NCBI GenBank assembly: GCA_015680685.1
Contig: MNCI01002775.1
Location: 1-56,359 of the forward strand
Length of the DNA stretch: 56,359 nt
DNA from: Gnetum montanum
Lineage: Eukaryota; Streptophyta; Gnetopsida; Gnetales; Gnetaceae
Reading direction: 5' to 3'
Positions 34,484-46,190 of this stretch are shown one piece after another; position 1 is the stretch's first letter; every line of letters starts with the position of its first letter. The translations under genes were made by a program, and so were the position numbers. The notes under the pieces were generated by a model, which saw only the letters and a program-made list of their open reading frames with translations, was not told the origin of the DNA and made no database searches.

Positions 34484-35081
34484 TCATGTAGTTCCTAGTG
34501 TCGGTGGCTCCTCCATAGGTGTCCTTCCATTTTCTTGCACTCCAAGTCTTGGGATTTGATGGTGTTGAAGTACGGCCTGGAGTTTCTCCTCTTGTAAGGC
34601 CTTGAGTGCCTTGGCGTGCATGTAAGTTTGCACTTGTGCCATAGAGGCATCCTAGTCAACCTTCTCCTTTTCTTCTGCCACCCTTTTATTCTCTATTAAC
34701 AGTTTATTAGGTTGCTCTGTTCTGAAAGTGTCCATCTGGTTCTAAGCAACCCTTGGCCCTATATTCGGAAGGTTTAATACTTTTGAAATGGCTTGAACAG
34801 AGAAATAAATAATCATACCACAAATGTTAACCATGGTACCTTTTTCTTTATTGTGCCAAAATTGGTACATTTCCCCTAAGTACCAGGCACTGCTTTCAGA
34901 AAGGGTATCTCCTACTTCTGCCTGCCCGGACCGTACGGTAGGAAGGACCTTCTTGATGAACGCTGAATGATTGTTCCTCCTATTCTACATGTTGTTTAGT
35001 AGGATCTTATCTTCCACCTCTCTGAGATCATTTGATCACACCTTGAGCAGGACCTTCCTATTGTCCATGTTTCGGGGCCAT
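34484..35081 (-). pseudogene. Short ORF D (copy 4) in the gag-only element
   Basis: The minus-strand ATG at 35081 opens MAPK, directly after an acceptor-like GTGTGATTGCAG. After a frameshift near the start, one frame runs to a TGA at 34484 through a few stops. It contains SAWYLGEMYQFWHNKEK and IIYFSVQAISKVLNL, aligning with EWYMEETYLF and VFYSVEAIG of copy 1. A short charged segment (RVAEEKEKVD) and EPPTLGTT at the end match the EPPPLGTI end of copy 1. It therefore has the N-terminal domain and the tail but lacks most of the central coil. Function unknown. Confidence 0.55.
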
Positions 35082-37160
35082 CTGCAATCACACGGGACCA
35101 ATCATTAGTAAGGTTATTACCAAAGTTAGGTTATACCATACTGCTTGCTATAATAGATTTACTTTATTTCTGTGTGATGTTAATTATTGGATGAACATGT
35201 CTCTGAAAGATTATAGTGTTGAGTCTTCTTTGCTTAGGTGGTTTCCAAATTTAATTTTCTAGTATAGCTAAGGGGATGAAATTGTTTTTGACACATTTAT
35301 TCTAGGTGTTACAACTAATTACCCTTAAAGATGTCCTTCAGGAGATGATGAATTTCAAAAAATTTATATGCTATTCAGCATGTGCCCCTCCCCCACGACT
35401 AAGCTAAACACTCCGAGGTCAAGTAGGTTCAAATGGAATGAAAATCGGAGTACCAACGAGCAAGTTATGGATATGATGGGATGTGCAATCTCAAGTCGTA
35501 GAGAGAAATTTGAAAAACTTCCCCTGCGTGAACAGTTGCAAATAATGTTGATTAGCACAGGGGGGTCATGTATATATATATTTTTATTGAAGTTAGGGCA
35601 CTTAGAGAATGTACTGAATTTTTAATATTTCTTTGAAATTAAATTATGTAAACTAAGGACATATGGACAATTATTAAAGGGTTCCAAGGTAATTCAACTA
35701 GTTCTGAAAGCATGAAAATTATGATGGTGTGTTTATCAATAAAGACCTCAAATGGGAGAAAACGACTATCTGATGGTTCATAGGAACGTTGATTTGGAGG
35801 GATAGTACTAAGGGAAATAATATCATGAACAATACATTGAGGGTAATAAATGGTGTGTGTGAGCTATGTCATAAGTGAAGATTACAAAAAAATTGCACAA
35901 GTGGGTCCTCCCCACAGCAGGTTTCAACCTATAATGCCCTTGTGTAACCACACTTAAAGTGTCTGTGGGCACTAGAATGGTTAAATGTAATCCGTACTAA
36001 CTCCACAAAACACACACATGTAAATATCACTGGAATGAAATGAAAATTCTATGTTACATGGGTCACAAGCTACAATTACACGAACAGTGAGATGAGGTGA
36101 AGTATAGAAAGGGATCGTAGAGATTGGGACATGAGGTAAATAACCTAGGACACAGTGAATCCTGCGTGAAAAGCATGATTAAGGTGTCATTAACCCATCA
36201 TTCCAAGATCAGGACCAAGTCCATCCTTCAATCAGTGGCATCGCATCATTTCATCCAATGGTGAACAACAATGAGAGTACCATAACAACAAGGCGTACGA
36301 TCACTTGGTGTTTTGTCCCAAGGGAGGAGTGATTTTTGTTTTGTGGCACTTCCTTTTTCTTTTTTTTTCTTTTTTTTTTCTTTTTTCACTTTACTGAATC
36401 CAGAGAAGCCGCCAACCTTCAGGCATGGGTGCATGTCTTTCCAGTGGAACCCCCTAGAATAGCATTTGAACTTTGAGTGCCCTTTTGATTACTCTTACTC
36501 CCATTTTCATTAGATCTACAAGCATCTTAGTACAACGATATTGCATGATAACTCCCACAAGTGTCACCAAAGAGAATCCACAAGTCCCCTTGATGTCACA
36601 TCCTAATCATTCCCTATTGTTCCATCCTTCTTCATTCTGGGTACAATAATAAAAAATTAATTTTTAAGTTTAGAAATTTCAAGAATATCATTGTACCCTC
36701 GAACAGAACCTCTTATTTGTAGAGTGGATGATTGGGTGTAATGGGCTCATTGTTCCAAATAATTAATCACTCATGACTTAATAACATAGAACACACCTCA
36801 ACCAACGATCCACATGAGTATTTTATTCGTAGATGAGATTACTTACAAAAACATAAAAACAAAAACACAAAAAGATAAAAAAGATAAAACAAAAAGTGAA
36901 AAATGAAAAACTAGAAAACAAAAAGTTGTAAAATTAAAGAAAATGAAAAATGATTATTAATCCTGCTTGTTATTGAAATGGGGGATATCCCCCATAACTA
37001 ATCAATTGAGTATGGCAAGGATTAATAAATGAAAGATAAGGATCCTTGCATGTTGGAAATATTGGAACCGGTCCATACTTATCCCCTCAGGGTTCACATA
37101 ATTGATTATAGTAAGCATAGTGGGGCACTTTATATGATGTAGTTCTTGGATAATGAGTTG
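35082..37160 (-). other. Non-coding interior of the gag-only element
   Basis: I find no protease, RT, RNase H or integrase motif on either strand. Near 35388-35402 the minus strand repeats the polypurine-like TTAGTCGTGGGGGAGG, ahead of ORF D. A T/C-rich run lies at 36350-36385. Small open frames here have no recognisable content. Confidence 0.5.
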
Positions 37161-37161
37161 A

Positions 37162-38940
37162 CTAACTATGATGTTTGGGACCAAAAGATGGTATGCAAGG
37201 ATTAGAATGATGCCTCCCATGGTTGTGTTCATTGGGCCCTATGGTTGTTGGAGTGTGAGTTGGTGGCCCTGATGAAGTTACATGAGGAGTTGGGTTCGAA
37301 GGTAAGGGTGCACCACATTGTTGGACTTGTGTTGGGTTGGAAGGTGCAGTGGCCTCAGAATTGTGTTTTCCCTTCCTATGGCCATGTTTAAAGAAAGGAC
37401 GCCTTTGATGTTGAGGAGGCTTTTCACTGCTATTAGTAGCAGTAGCACAAGTGTTGTTCATTGGTTGTTGCTGTGGCACAAACACATTAGGAACAATTGG
37501 TGGCATTGCATAAGGAGGGAAAGGATGAGAATGCTGAAAATTAGGAGGAATATAAGGTGCATAAGGTGGTGGTTGTGTTGGAGGCATGGGCTGATAGTAT
37601 TTTGGAGAATGGTATTGTGGTGAGATAGAGTGTGTTGGCCTAATTGGAGAAACAGGGTGTTGAATGTGATAAGCATTTGTATTCGAATAATATGAAGGGT
37701 GCCTCTAGTCTAAGGGTGGATTCCCCCATGATTGGGATTGTTGCCACTGTGATCGAACACAGTATCTCTATATGAGCTCTGGATGTAACATGTTTCCCCA
37801 ATGCTCATGTAGATGTAACAATATTGGGCATTGGCCCTTGGGGTGATCGTACAGGCATATGTTGCATTCATATGTATGACTGGTAGTTGAGCACTTATTC
37901 CCTTCTTTCCTTTTTTCCAAATATCTATTATTTTTTCCTGCCTCTTGGGTTGTCAAAACTCTATCTCCAATGATGTTGATACATTCTCCACACTTTTGAT
38001 ACATCCATTCCAATATCTTATTGATCTTTGCCTCAGCTTCTTCTAACGATTGTTCTATTGGCAAAATGATGTTTCCACCTTGAGATTTGTTGATTTCTCC
38101 TTGTTATGATCATGGACCTTTGTTAAGTTGACATTTTGGTCCCATTGATGTTTTTCAACACTCTCCCATGTAGTTATTTCTCCTTCTTCTTTTGCTACCC
38201 GCTTAATAAGCTCTTGGATTTGATGGGTTCGTGGTTCATATAGTTGACCTTGGGCATACATTCCTAAGGTCTCTCTTGTTTCATTACGTAGCCCATCGAT
38301 AATATGGTACATTAAGCTTTCCTCAGAAAACCCATGGCCTCGACAGTTGTTGAACAGTGCGTAATATCTTTCTAAGGCCATGTCCAAGGGTTCATGTTTT
38401 GCTTGTTTCCATCCTTGGATTTGCTTCCTCAAGGTTGACACTCTTGCGTAGGTTTGATATTTTTTGTTAAACACCTCTACCATTGTTGACCAATGTTGTA
38501 TCAAATTTGGTTTTAAAGATCTATACCATACTTTAGCTTGGTCAATGAGTGTCATGGGAAAGAGCTTAAGTTTTTGCCACCAATTATCAATGTTATTCCA
38601 TGTGCAGGCATCATAGAAGGCTAGTAAATGTTGATGCGGATCTAAGTCATAGCCTCCTAAAAATTTAGGAAAGTTATTTAAATTGAGCCTGGGTTGTCGT
38701 CTCTCTTTACGATGCCTACATGAGATTCGAATAGCCTCTTGTATTTGTGTTAAGCTTGTAGCAGCCAGTGGGGGTTCATCGTCATCTTGTAAGTTATGAT
38801 GACGTTATTTTTGTTCATTTTTATAAAAAACTCCCACTTCAGGTTGTATACTCCAATCTTCATCGTCATATAGTTCATTGGTTCTCCAATGAACTTCCTC
38901 ACTAAGTGTGGCATTATTATCATCTTGTAGGAGAGGCATT
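37162..38940 (-). pseudogene. gag: Nearly intact gag of the gag-only element
   Basis: Particle protein. The minus-strand ATG at 38940 (MPLLQDDNN) is followed by FPKFLGGYDLD, then an open 166-codon stretch with the retrotransposon-gag core (AKVWYRSLKPNLIQHW, YHIIDGLRNETRETLG, RTHQIQELIKRVAKEEGE). Next is a zinc-knuckle-like CNICLYDHPKGQC (C-x2-C-x3-H-x4-C), and last a Pro/Gln/His-rich tail with PPPYAPYIPPNFQHSHPFPP. The breaks are a frameshift and stop near 38800-38880, a frameshift near 38060 and a stop near 37760. It is far less decayed than the gag at 540-2060. The zinc knuckle would bind RNA. Confidence 0.85.
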
Positions 38941-39050
38941 GTTGTGTGTGAATTTATGTGACTTTTTATAATTACTTCTTTTTAAGAGATATATCGTTAA
39001 GTCCTTTACAATGACCTTGTATGATATAACTAATCTAAATAACTAGCACC

Positions 39051-39070
39051 ATCCCTAGCAACGGCACCAA
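39051..39070 (-). other. Primer-binding site, tRNA-Asp type
   Basis: The minus strand reads TTGGTGCCGTTGCTAGGGAT, immediately after the LTR end CTCATCA. It is close to the complement of the tRNA-Asp 3' end used by several plant gypsy lineages. Confidence 0.75.
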
Positions 39071-39323
39071 TGATGAGTGGCAAGGTACCCCTACACTCAA
39101 CCATAGGAAACAAGCGTAGCATGTGCGATCCGGTCGAACTCCGTAGACAGACTAGTTGTGGCACCTAGACAGTTATCCTTAGGTCACAGTTTGCTGTCTT
39201 CCCACCTAGACTAGTATTATATTTGTCACGTATGGTTTAGTCCAGAGTGAGGTGTATGATGTGTTCCTAATCTATGCTACTCCTGAAGGCAGTGAAAAGT
39301 AATTATTAACTAAGCTAAGCTAG
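39071..39323 (-). mobile_element. 5' LTR of the gag-only element, truncated
   Basis: It aligns without gaps to 33396-33650 and stops after AAGCTAAGCTAG, where the other LTR goes on for another roughly 660 bp. The missing U3 was lost in a later break at 39323. Confidence 0.85.
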
Positions 39324-39554
39324 CAACTGGGTTTTTATTTAGGTTTGAGAAGGTTTTATAAGCCAAATTTTGCAAAATTTGATCATAATTGTTATCTTTT
39401 AGCAACATTGCATTGGAGGAGAGCTCTACCAAAGATTCTTGCAATAGCCACAACCAATCTTCAGTGTGGAAGCCTCCCATCTCCCCTGTAGCTAGCATAG
39501 AACCCTCATCTTCTCCCAATTTTCATCTTTCTCAATGTTGAGCCTGCCACGACA
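39324..39554. other. Unassigned sequence between the LTR break and the multi-exon gene
   Basis: 231 bp with no recognised content. It is probably the upstream region of the gene that follows. Confidence 0.3.
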
Positions 39555-41059
39555 CCAAAATAGAGAGGAGGAAAGAGCAAGAACCCCACAATCGAGATGA
39601 TGTATGAGCATTTGATAGAGTTATCAAAGGTCCCAAGGCCTATCTCCATCCAAGCCCAATCTTTCATTACTCCAACGTAGGCAATTCTACCTATTTTTGC
39701 CTTTGTTCTTTATGATTTTTCTTATTTTTGCTTTAAAATCTACTCTAGTGGAGGGATTACATTAGAATTATAAAAAATCCCACCAGCTATTTTGGCTACT
39801 CCCATCCATATCTAAGGTTATCTTATTCCTTTAGCTTTTACAGATTTGGTTTTGAAAATAGGCCTTGCTATTTTGTGCTTTTTTCTTAAAATCTTGAGGT
39901 ATGGCCTTTTTTTCCAAATCTAGGCCTTAGGATTTGTTAAAATTAAATTTTAACAAAATCCTACCCCATTATTTTAATGTGAATTTAAATGGCTTATAAG
40001 GGTTTTGGTGATTTTGACCGTTTTAATGGCTATATGAAATTTGGGCTTTGGGATTTTTGAAGTTTTGAAATTTGGGCTTTGAAAAAGAAGGACAAGAGGT
40101 GTATTTTTTTCTCAAAAAAACAACTACATATTTGCAAAATCAAAGGTTATTTTTTTAGCCCTTTATTTAAGCTTTCTAATGGTTTTTGTCTCATTTAATT
40201 TTGCTTTAACACAAGGAAGTTATGGCTATTTTCCTAACATTGTGTAGTTAGGTTGTTTGTTCCACTTTTGTAATTTCATGTAGATTTGTGAAATTTTCAT
40301 AAGAGAAAAGCCAAGGTTTCTGCTATTTTCTAGTCAAGACTATAGAATAGTTGGCTTTATCTTTCCAATGGAAGTGGAATAACTCCAATTGGCCCAAAAT
40401 AGAAGTGGTTGATTGTTTTTTCTTTTTCTAGAAGAGTAAGAGCTTTTTCTATTTTAAATAAGTTTTTGTAATGGCTTCATGGCTTTTTCTAAGTTTATCA
40501 TGCTTTTTCGCAATCTTTGCATAGTTTAGATTTTTTTTTTCCAAATTTATGCATAATTTAGCTACTTTTTCTAAATTTATGCATAATTTAGACCTAGACA
40601 TGATTTTGGCCATAATATCTTTGGTTATAAAGGCTATAAAATATGGTACCAATTCTTTTATGAAATTTCTCAAGATAATTCAATAAACACCTAAGAACTT
40701 TTTACAAAGCTAATTTCACCTCTAACTTAGGAACTTTTCTCTAACTTTGTAAAGAAATTCTAATTGGTCATAATGCAAGGTTATGCATGGTTGTGATGAA
40801 ATTACTTGGGCTAATTCAAATAAACACCTTAGAGCTTTTTAGAAAGGCTAATTTCACCTCTAGCTAGACGTTTTATCTAATTTTTCTAAATAACTCTAAT
40901 AGGCCATAATGCTTTTGCTTTGAAAGGTTGTAATAGTGCCATGTTATGGAATTTCTTAGGCTTATTAGATAAATAGCTTAAAATTTTTTACAGAGGCTAA
41001 TTTTAGCTCCAACTATATGTTTTCCAAACTTTTTAAGAAATTCTAATTGTTCATAATGT

Positions 41060-41099
<40 letters not shown>

Positions 41100-44000
41100 T
41101 TGTTTTGTGCAAGGTCTTCTTGAGGCCTATTCTCATTATAGTAGAGCTGGTAGGCATTTTGTGCTGCATTGGTCATTCCAAGAAAAATACTCCACCATTG
41201 TGGTTTTGGCCCAAGGTAAGGGACTTCCTTGCCTACCTTCTCAAGAACTTCAATGTGATGTTGTGGTCACACTTATCTATGAATATAGCCAGAGTTGTTA
41301 TGGGAACCCTATTTCTTTAGGTGTTAGGATTAATTACTAGGTATATTACTAATAAATTAGTTCCTAAAACCATAGGAGGTACTGTAGAAGCCATAAGCTC
41401 ATGCTACCTATTGGATATCTAGACAATGCCAAGGTATAGTCAATATAATACTGATAATACTTTGATGGTGGCACATAGAGTTCACACACTATTCCAGAAC
41501 CCACCTGGCACTGTGTATCATCTATAGGGGTAAACATGGTTATTGTAATTCTTTGTATGATTTTATATGATATTGGCTTGACTTATTTGCCTAACTTCAT
41601 TAATTTTACTTCTTGCAGATATAAGGTCAATGAGCAAGGTTTTGTCGTTAATGACCAAACCCTAGTAGTGGCTTAAATTACTTTGGATGAATTCACCAAG
41701 AGTCCCCAAATTAGAGTTGTTGTGTCTCAAAAGTTAAGAGGGGACTTTAATGAATACTCCACTAGGTTCAACATGGTATACAAGAAGTGTAAGGATGATA
41801 AGACAATGCACAACTAGTGGGTAGATGTTGGCAACACAAAGCAAACTCTTGTAGCTAGAACCTCTGCACTATAGAAGAGAAGTAAAGGTGAGCATATGGC
41901 TTCTAGTGTTTTTATGGATTTATGATGTTAAGTGGTTTATTGCTTTTCTTCATCATTGAAATTGCTCATATGGATGCTAACTTTTGGTTATTACTTCATA
42001 GTACCTTCCACCTTAACTAATGTCACTATACCACTTGCACATTCACGTCATGAGGAAACCCTCCTCCTAAAGTTTGGTGATATGGCATCAACACAGGAGT
42101 GGCTAAAGGGGAAAGTGACTAGATATGTTCAAGAAAACATTCAACATGTAGGTTATCTTGACATATTTATGACATTTATTCCTTCCATTCTTACTACAGA
42201 GATGTTGCATGTTATCGACTCCTTTGATGAGGAGGTTGATTGCTTTAGCACCATCATCTGAGGTGTTAAGGTGAACATTGGCATAAGTGTTGGCCTATTT
42301 TGTGACTTGTTTGGGATCCCTACTAATAGGGCCAAGGTTCCTTCCAAGATAGGGAGGGAATTAAGCAATTGGGAGAAAGTTCTAAAGTGGCTTGGTGCTA
42401 CCATGAGCCACTCTGGAATTTCAATGAACAGCTTCACAGACCCTGATGCAAAGGAATCATATCCTTTGATTAGGTCTAGTGCATTTTCCAAACTACTATC
42501 ACAAAATAAGGTAATCAACCTAGCATAGGGGTGGACCTTTAAGAAGGTCTTGATGGAGCACATTAAATTTGATTGGGCTACTGCTTTGGCTACTAGGCTT
42601 CAAGAGGAGATTCTTAGACTCTATGTTAACACCTCTACAATAATCCATATGCACTTTATCCTTTTTGTAGGTTATCTAAAGAGGTTTTTGGAGTATCTAG
42701 TGGTGTATAGTAATGGGTAATGGGTTTACCAAGATCCAAGTCAACTTTCTTAGCCTTGCATAAAACACATTTACCCAATAGTTTAGGTACAGAACCCACT
42801 AGAGGGTGTGGATGAGACATTATCCATCACTACTAAGAGCCTTGATGTTAGTTAGTACAAGTCTCCAGATAGTATTGATGATGACGAGCCTCTCTCATTT
42901 CCAAATAGTGTTCAAGATGCCAAACGATGACACATTGAGGTCAAGGACACAGCTAGAGAGAAACTCAAGAGGCCTATGGAGGTGGAACCCCTAGCATCAA
43001 ATCATCTCATCCCAAAGAAGCTTAAGTTTAAGCTTGAGCCATCATAGGAAGCATTCACAAGTATGCTTTGTTTAACTTTGGCTATTTCATGTTTAAAAAC
43101 TTTATGGCTACTTCATGGTTTCATGTGTTAATCAATTTTCTATGTGCTATGGTTGTAGATAAGTGTCAAGTTATAGTAGTCGAAGCTACTACAAAGGCAG
43201 AACAAAAGCATTCAGAAGAGGCACTCCTAAAGTAACCCATGATTGAAGGACTTGATGATGTAGACATAGATGATCTAAATGTCATGTTTGGTGAGGTCGT
43301 ACTAGGTACCTCTCCTATCATCATCCTAGAGAAGGATGAGGAGAAGGAGCTAAGTATGCCTATGCCTTAATATTGTTGTTATATTTCATTAGTTACATTT
43401 GATTGTCAGCCTAACCTTTCAATGATTGTTATGCTTACATTAGTTCCTGAGCCACTAATGCATGCTCTCATCCCTAAGTTTCATGCAAAACCATGGGTAG
43501 AGACTCTAGACAAAGTGAAATTTCTATGTGGGATGGCTAAGGACATGATCGATTAACTACATCAAGTTACTCTTGAGATAGGTATGGATTTTGTTTTATG
43601 CACTTTGGCTATAGGTTTCTTTGCATTATGGCTATTCAAGGTTGTGTCTTATGGTTGCATTTTGTGCTTTCTGTAGTACCATCCATAGAGTGGGTATCCA
43701 ACAGGGACATGGAAGTAGAATCCTTGCCTAGACTTCCCTCTAATGTGTTTAGTGTACCTATGAAGTTATACGACATTACCATTAATTTAGCAATGTCATG
43801 CACAAAAGCTTCATGGAAGCTAGAGAGGTCCAACAAATACCTATGGAAGGAAGTTGTGGCCTTAAAAGAAAAGGTTCAAAGGTAGGAGGGTATGATTATG
43901 GATCTTCAAGACAATAAATCCTTTGTGGAAGCCCAAGTGGCAAACTCAAGGGAGTTATAGATTAAGAAGATCACATGGGCTCACTATTGGCATGTCATTT

Positions 44001-44729
44001 AGAACAAATTAATGGTCCTATGGGAGATGGTGGAGCAATGTATGTAGATGGACCTCATGTCCCAAAAGGTTGAAGACTAGAAGGATCATTATTCTTGGGT
44101 CCTACAATGGGGTAAGACAAAAAAAGCCCACAAGATGTAGTATAAGGTTGATCATGGGACTTACCTAAAACAACTTAAAGAAAAGCTAGTTGAATGGCAT
44201 AAGAAAGAGCTGCTCATTTAGGTGATCCAAGGCAAAGAGTGCTTATCAACTCTTTGAAAGCACTCTCAAGGTGGTGCAATCCCCTACTTTTCAAATTACT
44301 ACCATGGTAGGTGAGACTGCTACAACTGTTGTTACTCATGAGCCTTCTACTTGGACTTCTATAGATAGATCCAACATTCTTTTTGTCATTGATCTTAGGA
44401 ATGTTAACATGATGGAGGACTAGATCCAATAGATAGATCCAACATTCTTTTTTTTCATAGATCCAATATAGATAGATTCAACATGATGGAGGACTAGATC
44501 CACCATCATTTGAAGGCCTTCCCCATATACCCCCAAAAGTGATGAAGTCAAACTCTTCATAGGTTTGATCTATTTTATGTTTTAGTCCTTGTTTTAAGTC
44601 ATGATTTTTGCTATGATTTACTTACTAGCTATATTTAGTTTCATTTCAAGTCTTAGGAGACATTGGTGGCCCCAGCAGTGAAGGTGGCAATGACCCACCA
44701 CCTTCTCCTTTGAATGCTACTCAATAGCC
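39555..44729 (+). pseudogene. Multi-exon FCP1/HAD-phosphatase-like gene, copy 2
   Basis: Same gene as 27559-31755. Exon 1 is near 39555 (KIERRKEQE). Exon 2 is 41114-41529, with LIIVELVGILCC, WFWPKVRDFLAYLLKNFNVM and LWSHLSMNIARVV, where the catalytic-position Asp is Glu. Exon 3 is 41619-41887. Exon 4 is 42002-43060, with VLKWLGATMSHSGI. Exon 5 is 43159-43353, acidic but without the heptad repeats. Exon 6 is 43444-43581, with KPWVETLDKVKFLCGMAKDM. Exon 7 is 43677-44240, a coiled coil with KASWKLERSNKYLWKEVVALK. Exon 8 may be 44656-44729. The intron ends are GT/AG at the same places as in copy 1. Intron 1 holds a 38-base T run (41059-41096). Stops break most exons. It is antisense to the neighbouring Tat-like gag. 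Confidence 0.6.
41059..41096. repeat. Poly-T tract
   Basis: About 38 T in a row inside the first intron of copy 2. Possibly the A-tail of an antisense retroposed fragment, or simply a homopolymer. Confidence 0.9.
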
Positions 44730-45054
44730 TCCTTTAATTTAGCTTATTGGATATTTGTTCTTGTTTACATGTTGATGGTTATGGTTAGCCAAGGTTATGT
44801 TATGGATGGTTATTCTTTGGCATTATTTATACACATTGTATTTATGGACATTTTAATTTTAAATGTTGGTTCCTTTTTTACTATATGCATTCATAGTAGC
44901 AAATATTATAAACATGACTATATTAACATTTTGTATATGGCAAATCAATGGGATAATAGGTCCAACAAAAAGATATATCATAATGAAGGAACATTTGCTA
45001 GTTTTAGGCCATCACAAGCATAGGTCATATCATGAGATTATGGCTACTTCACCA

Positions 45055-45215
45055 ATTTAATGTCTTAGCAAACAAGAATGTCAATTTAAGGTCATAGTGG
45101 ACCATAATGCCAGTTTTAGGCCTTAGTGGGCTATGGTGTGAGTTTTATGTCTCCATGGATAATAGTGCTAGTTTTAGGCCTTAGCAGGCCTAAGTGCTAG
45201 TTTTATGTCTTAGCA
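45055..45215. repeat. Palindromic tandem array a, six units of 29 bp
   Basis: Units such as CTAGTTTTAGGCCTTAGCAGGCCTAAGTG and TCAATTTAAGGTCATAGTGGACCATAATG carry a palindromic core: GGTC/GACC in one, GGCC/GGCC in another. Orientation and unit match array c. It lies between the multi-exon gene and the Tat-like protease. Confidence 0.8.
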
Positions 45216-45369
45216 AAAAGTTTTTAAAGCATACGTAAAAATAATGAAAATAAATTTATGGCTACATGCATAAAATAATAAAGATATAATAAATTGCAAA
45301 ACAAAAAATTTGGCTATCATTGCATCTGGTCATAGAGGCATGGGGAAGACTAGGGTAAGCTTCACTCGT
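45216..45369. other. AT-rich spacer between array a and the T1 protease
   Basis: It contains ATGGCTACATGCATAAAATAATAAAG. A loosely similar A/T-rich stretch adjoins array b (26830-26880), so array and spacer may form one unit. Confidence 0.35.
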
Positions 45370-46190
45370 GTAGACTCTTCCTAATCTTTGCAAGATTAGG
45401 GAGTGAGTAAGGCTTTCTTTGCACAAGCTTGTATTTGCCATTTCCTTTTCTTACAATGTTAAAAGGAAGTTCATCCCATAGTGTATCACATTTGTGATCA
45501 TCATTGGTTATCTTGGGTTTTTACTCTTCATGGCTAGGAGCTTCTTCTTAAAGCCCTACTTCATACCCCTATTCTATGGCCACATTGTTGATAGCTAGGG
45601 AAGCTATGTTATCACCATGAATGATGATTTCACCTCCCTCATAAGAAAGGTGAATTTCTTAATGAATGGATGAGGAGACATCTTGTAATTGAGTCAACCA
45701 AAGTCTTCCCAAGATCAGGTTGAATCCTTGTATCTCTTCCACCACCAAGAAGTCTACGATTGTAGGAAATTATTCTCTAGCTACAAAATCTAAGGAGATA
45801 GTCCCCTTGATAGTAACTCTTAATCCACTGAAGGACTTAAGAGTTGCGGTGGTTGTAGGTTGTACCTGCTCAATTAAGCCCAAGTGTTCAACAATGGTGC
45901 ATGGGATGATGTTGGTTGTTGCTCCATCATCAACATGCACTAAATGTATTTTATATTATCCTATGCATATGGTTATGAATAGAGGGGTTCTAGTTACCTT
46001 GTCATTCCAGGGATTAACCTTGACTTCACTATTGTGAAATGTTAAGGGTGTTGATCTCTCTTTCCCTAGTGAGGGAGAAATCATTACTACATTGATGGAT
46101 TCCTCATTAGTAGGAATATCCTTACTAATAGGTGTGGAGGTCAACATTTTGACTAACACCTCACGTTGTGTCACAGAAGTCATCATTAGG
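45370..46190 (-). pseudogene. pol: Aspartic protease of Tat-like element T1
   Basis: On the minus strand one frame reads PLFITICIG, then LVHVDDGATTNIIP (the active-site loop D-S/T-G-A, here D-D-G-A), then IKGTISLDF, VDFLVVEE and FNLILGRLWL (second conserved segment). This is the usual layout of Tat-group proteases. A stop lies just before the active-site loop and more occur downstream. No RT follows: the sequence goes into array a and the multi-exon gene. Confidence 0.75.

Larger units (their letters stand above)
33396..39323 (-). mobile_element. Gag-only LTR element (TR-GAG-like) with short ORF D, minus strand
   Basis: The 3' LTR is 33396-34310 and the truncated 5' LTR is 39071-39323. The primer-binding site at 39051-39070 reads, on the minus strand, TTGGTGCCGTTGCTAGGGAT, matching the 3' end of plant tRNA-Asp. 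Between them are gag (37162-38940), a roughly 2 kb non-coding stretch and a short ORF D (34484-35081), with no protease, RT or integrase. The two LTRs differ at about 21 of 252 aligned positions by my count. It lies between the two multi-exon gene copies. It is probably mobilised by Athila-like relatives with similar gag. Confidence 0.8.

Noticed and set aside
35368-35625. 85-codon plus-strand frame in the gag-only element
   Set aside because: No recognisable motif and antisense to the element; composition fits chance.
36246-36434. Small Lys-rich open frame
   Set aside because: It reads through a T/C-rich low-complexity run. No conserved content.
40978-41340. Open frames across the poly-T tract
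   Set aside because: Homopolymer artefacts inside intron 1. The true exon starts at 41114.
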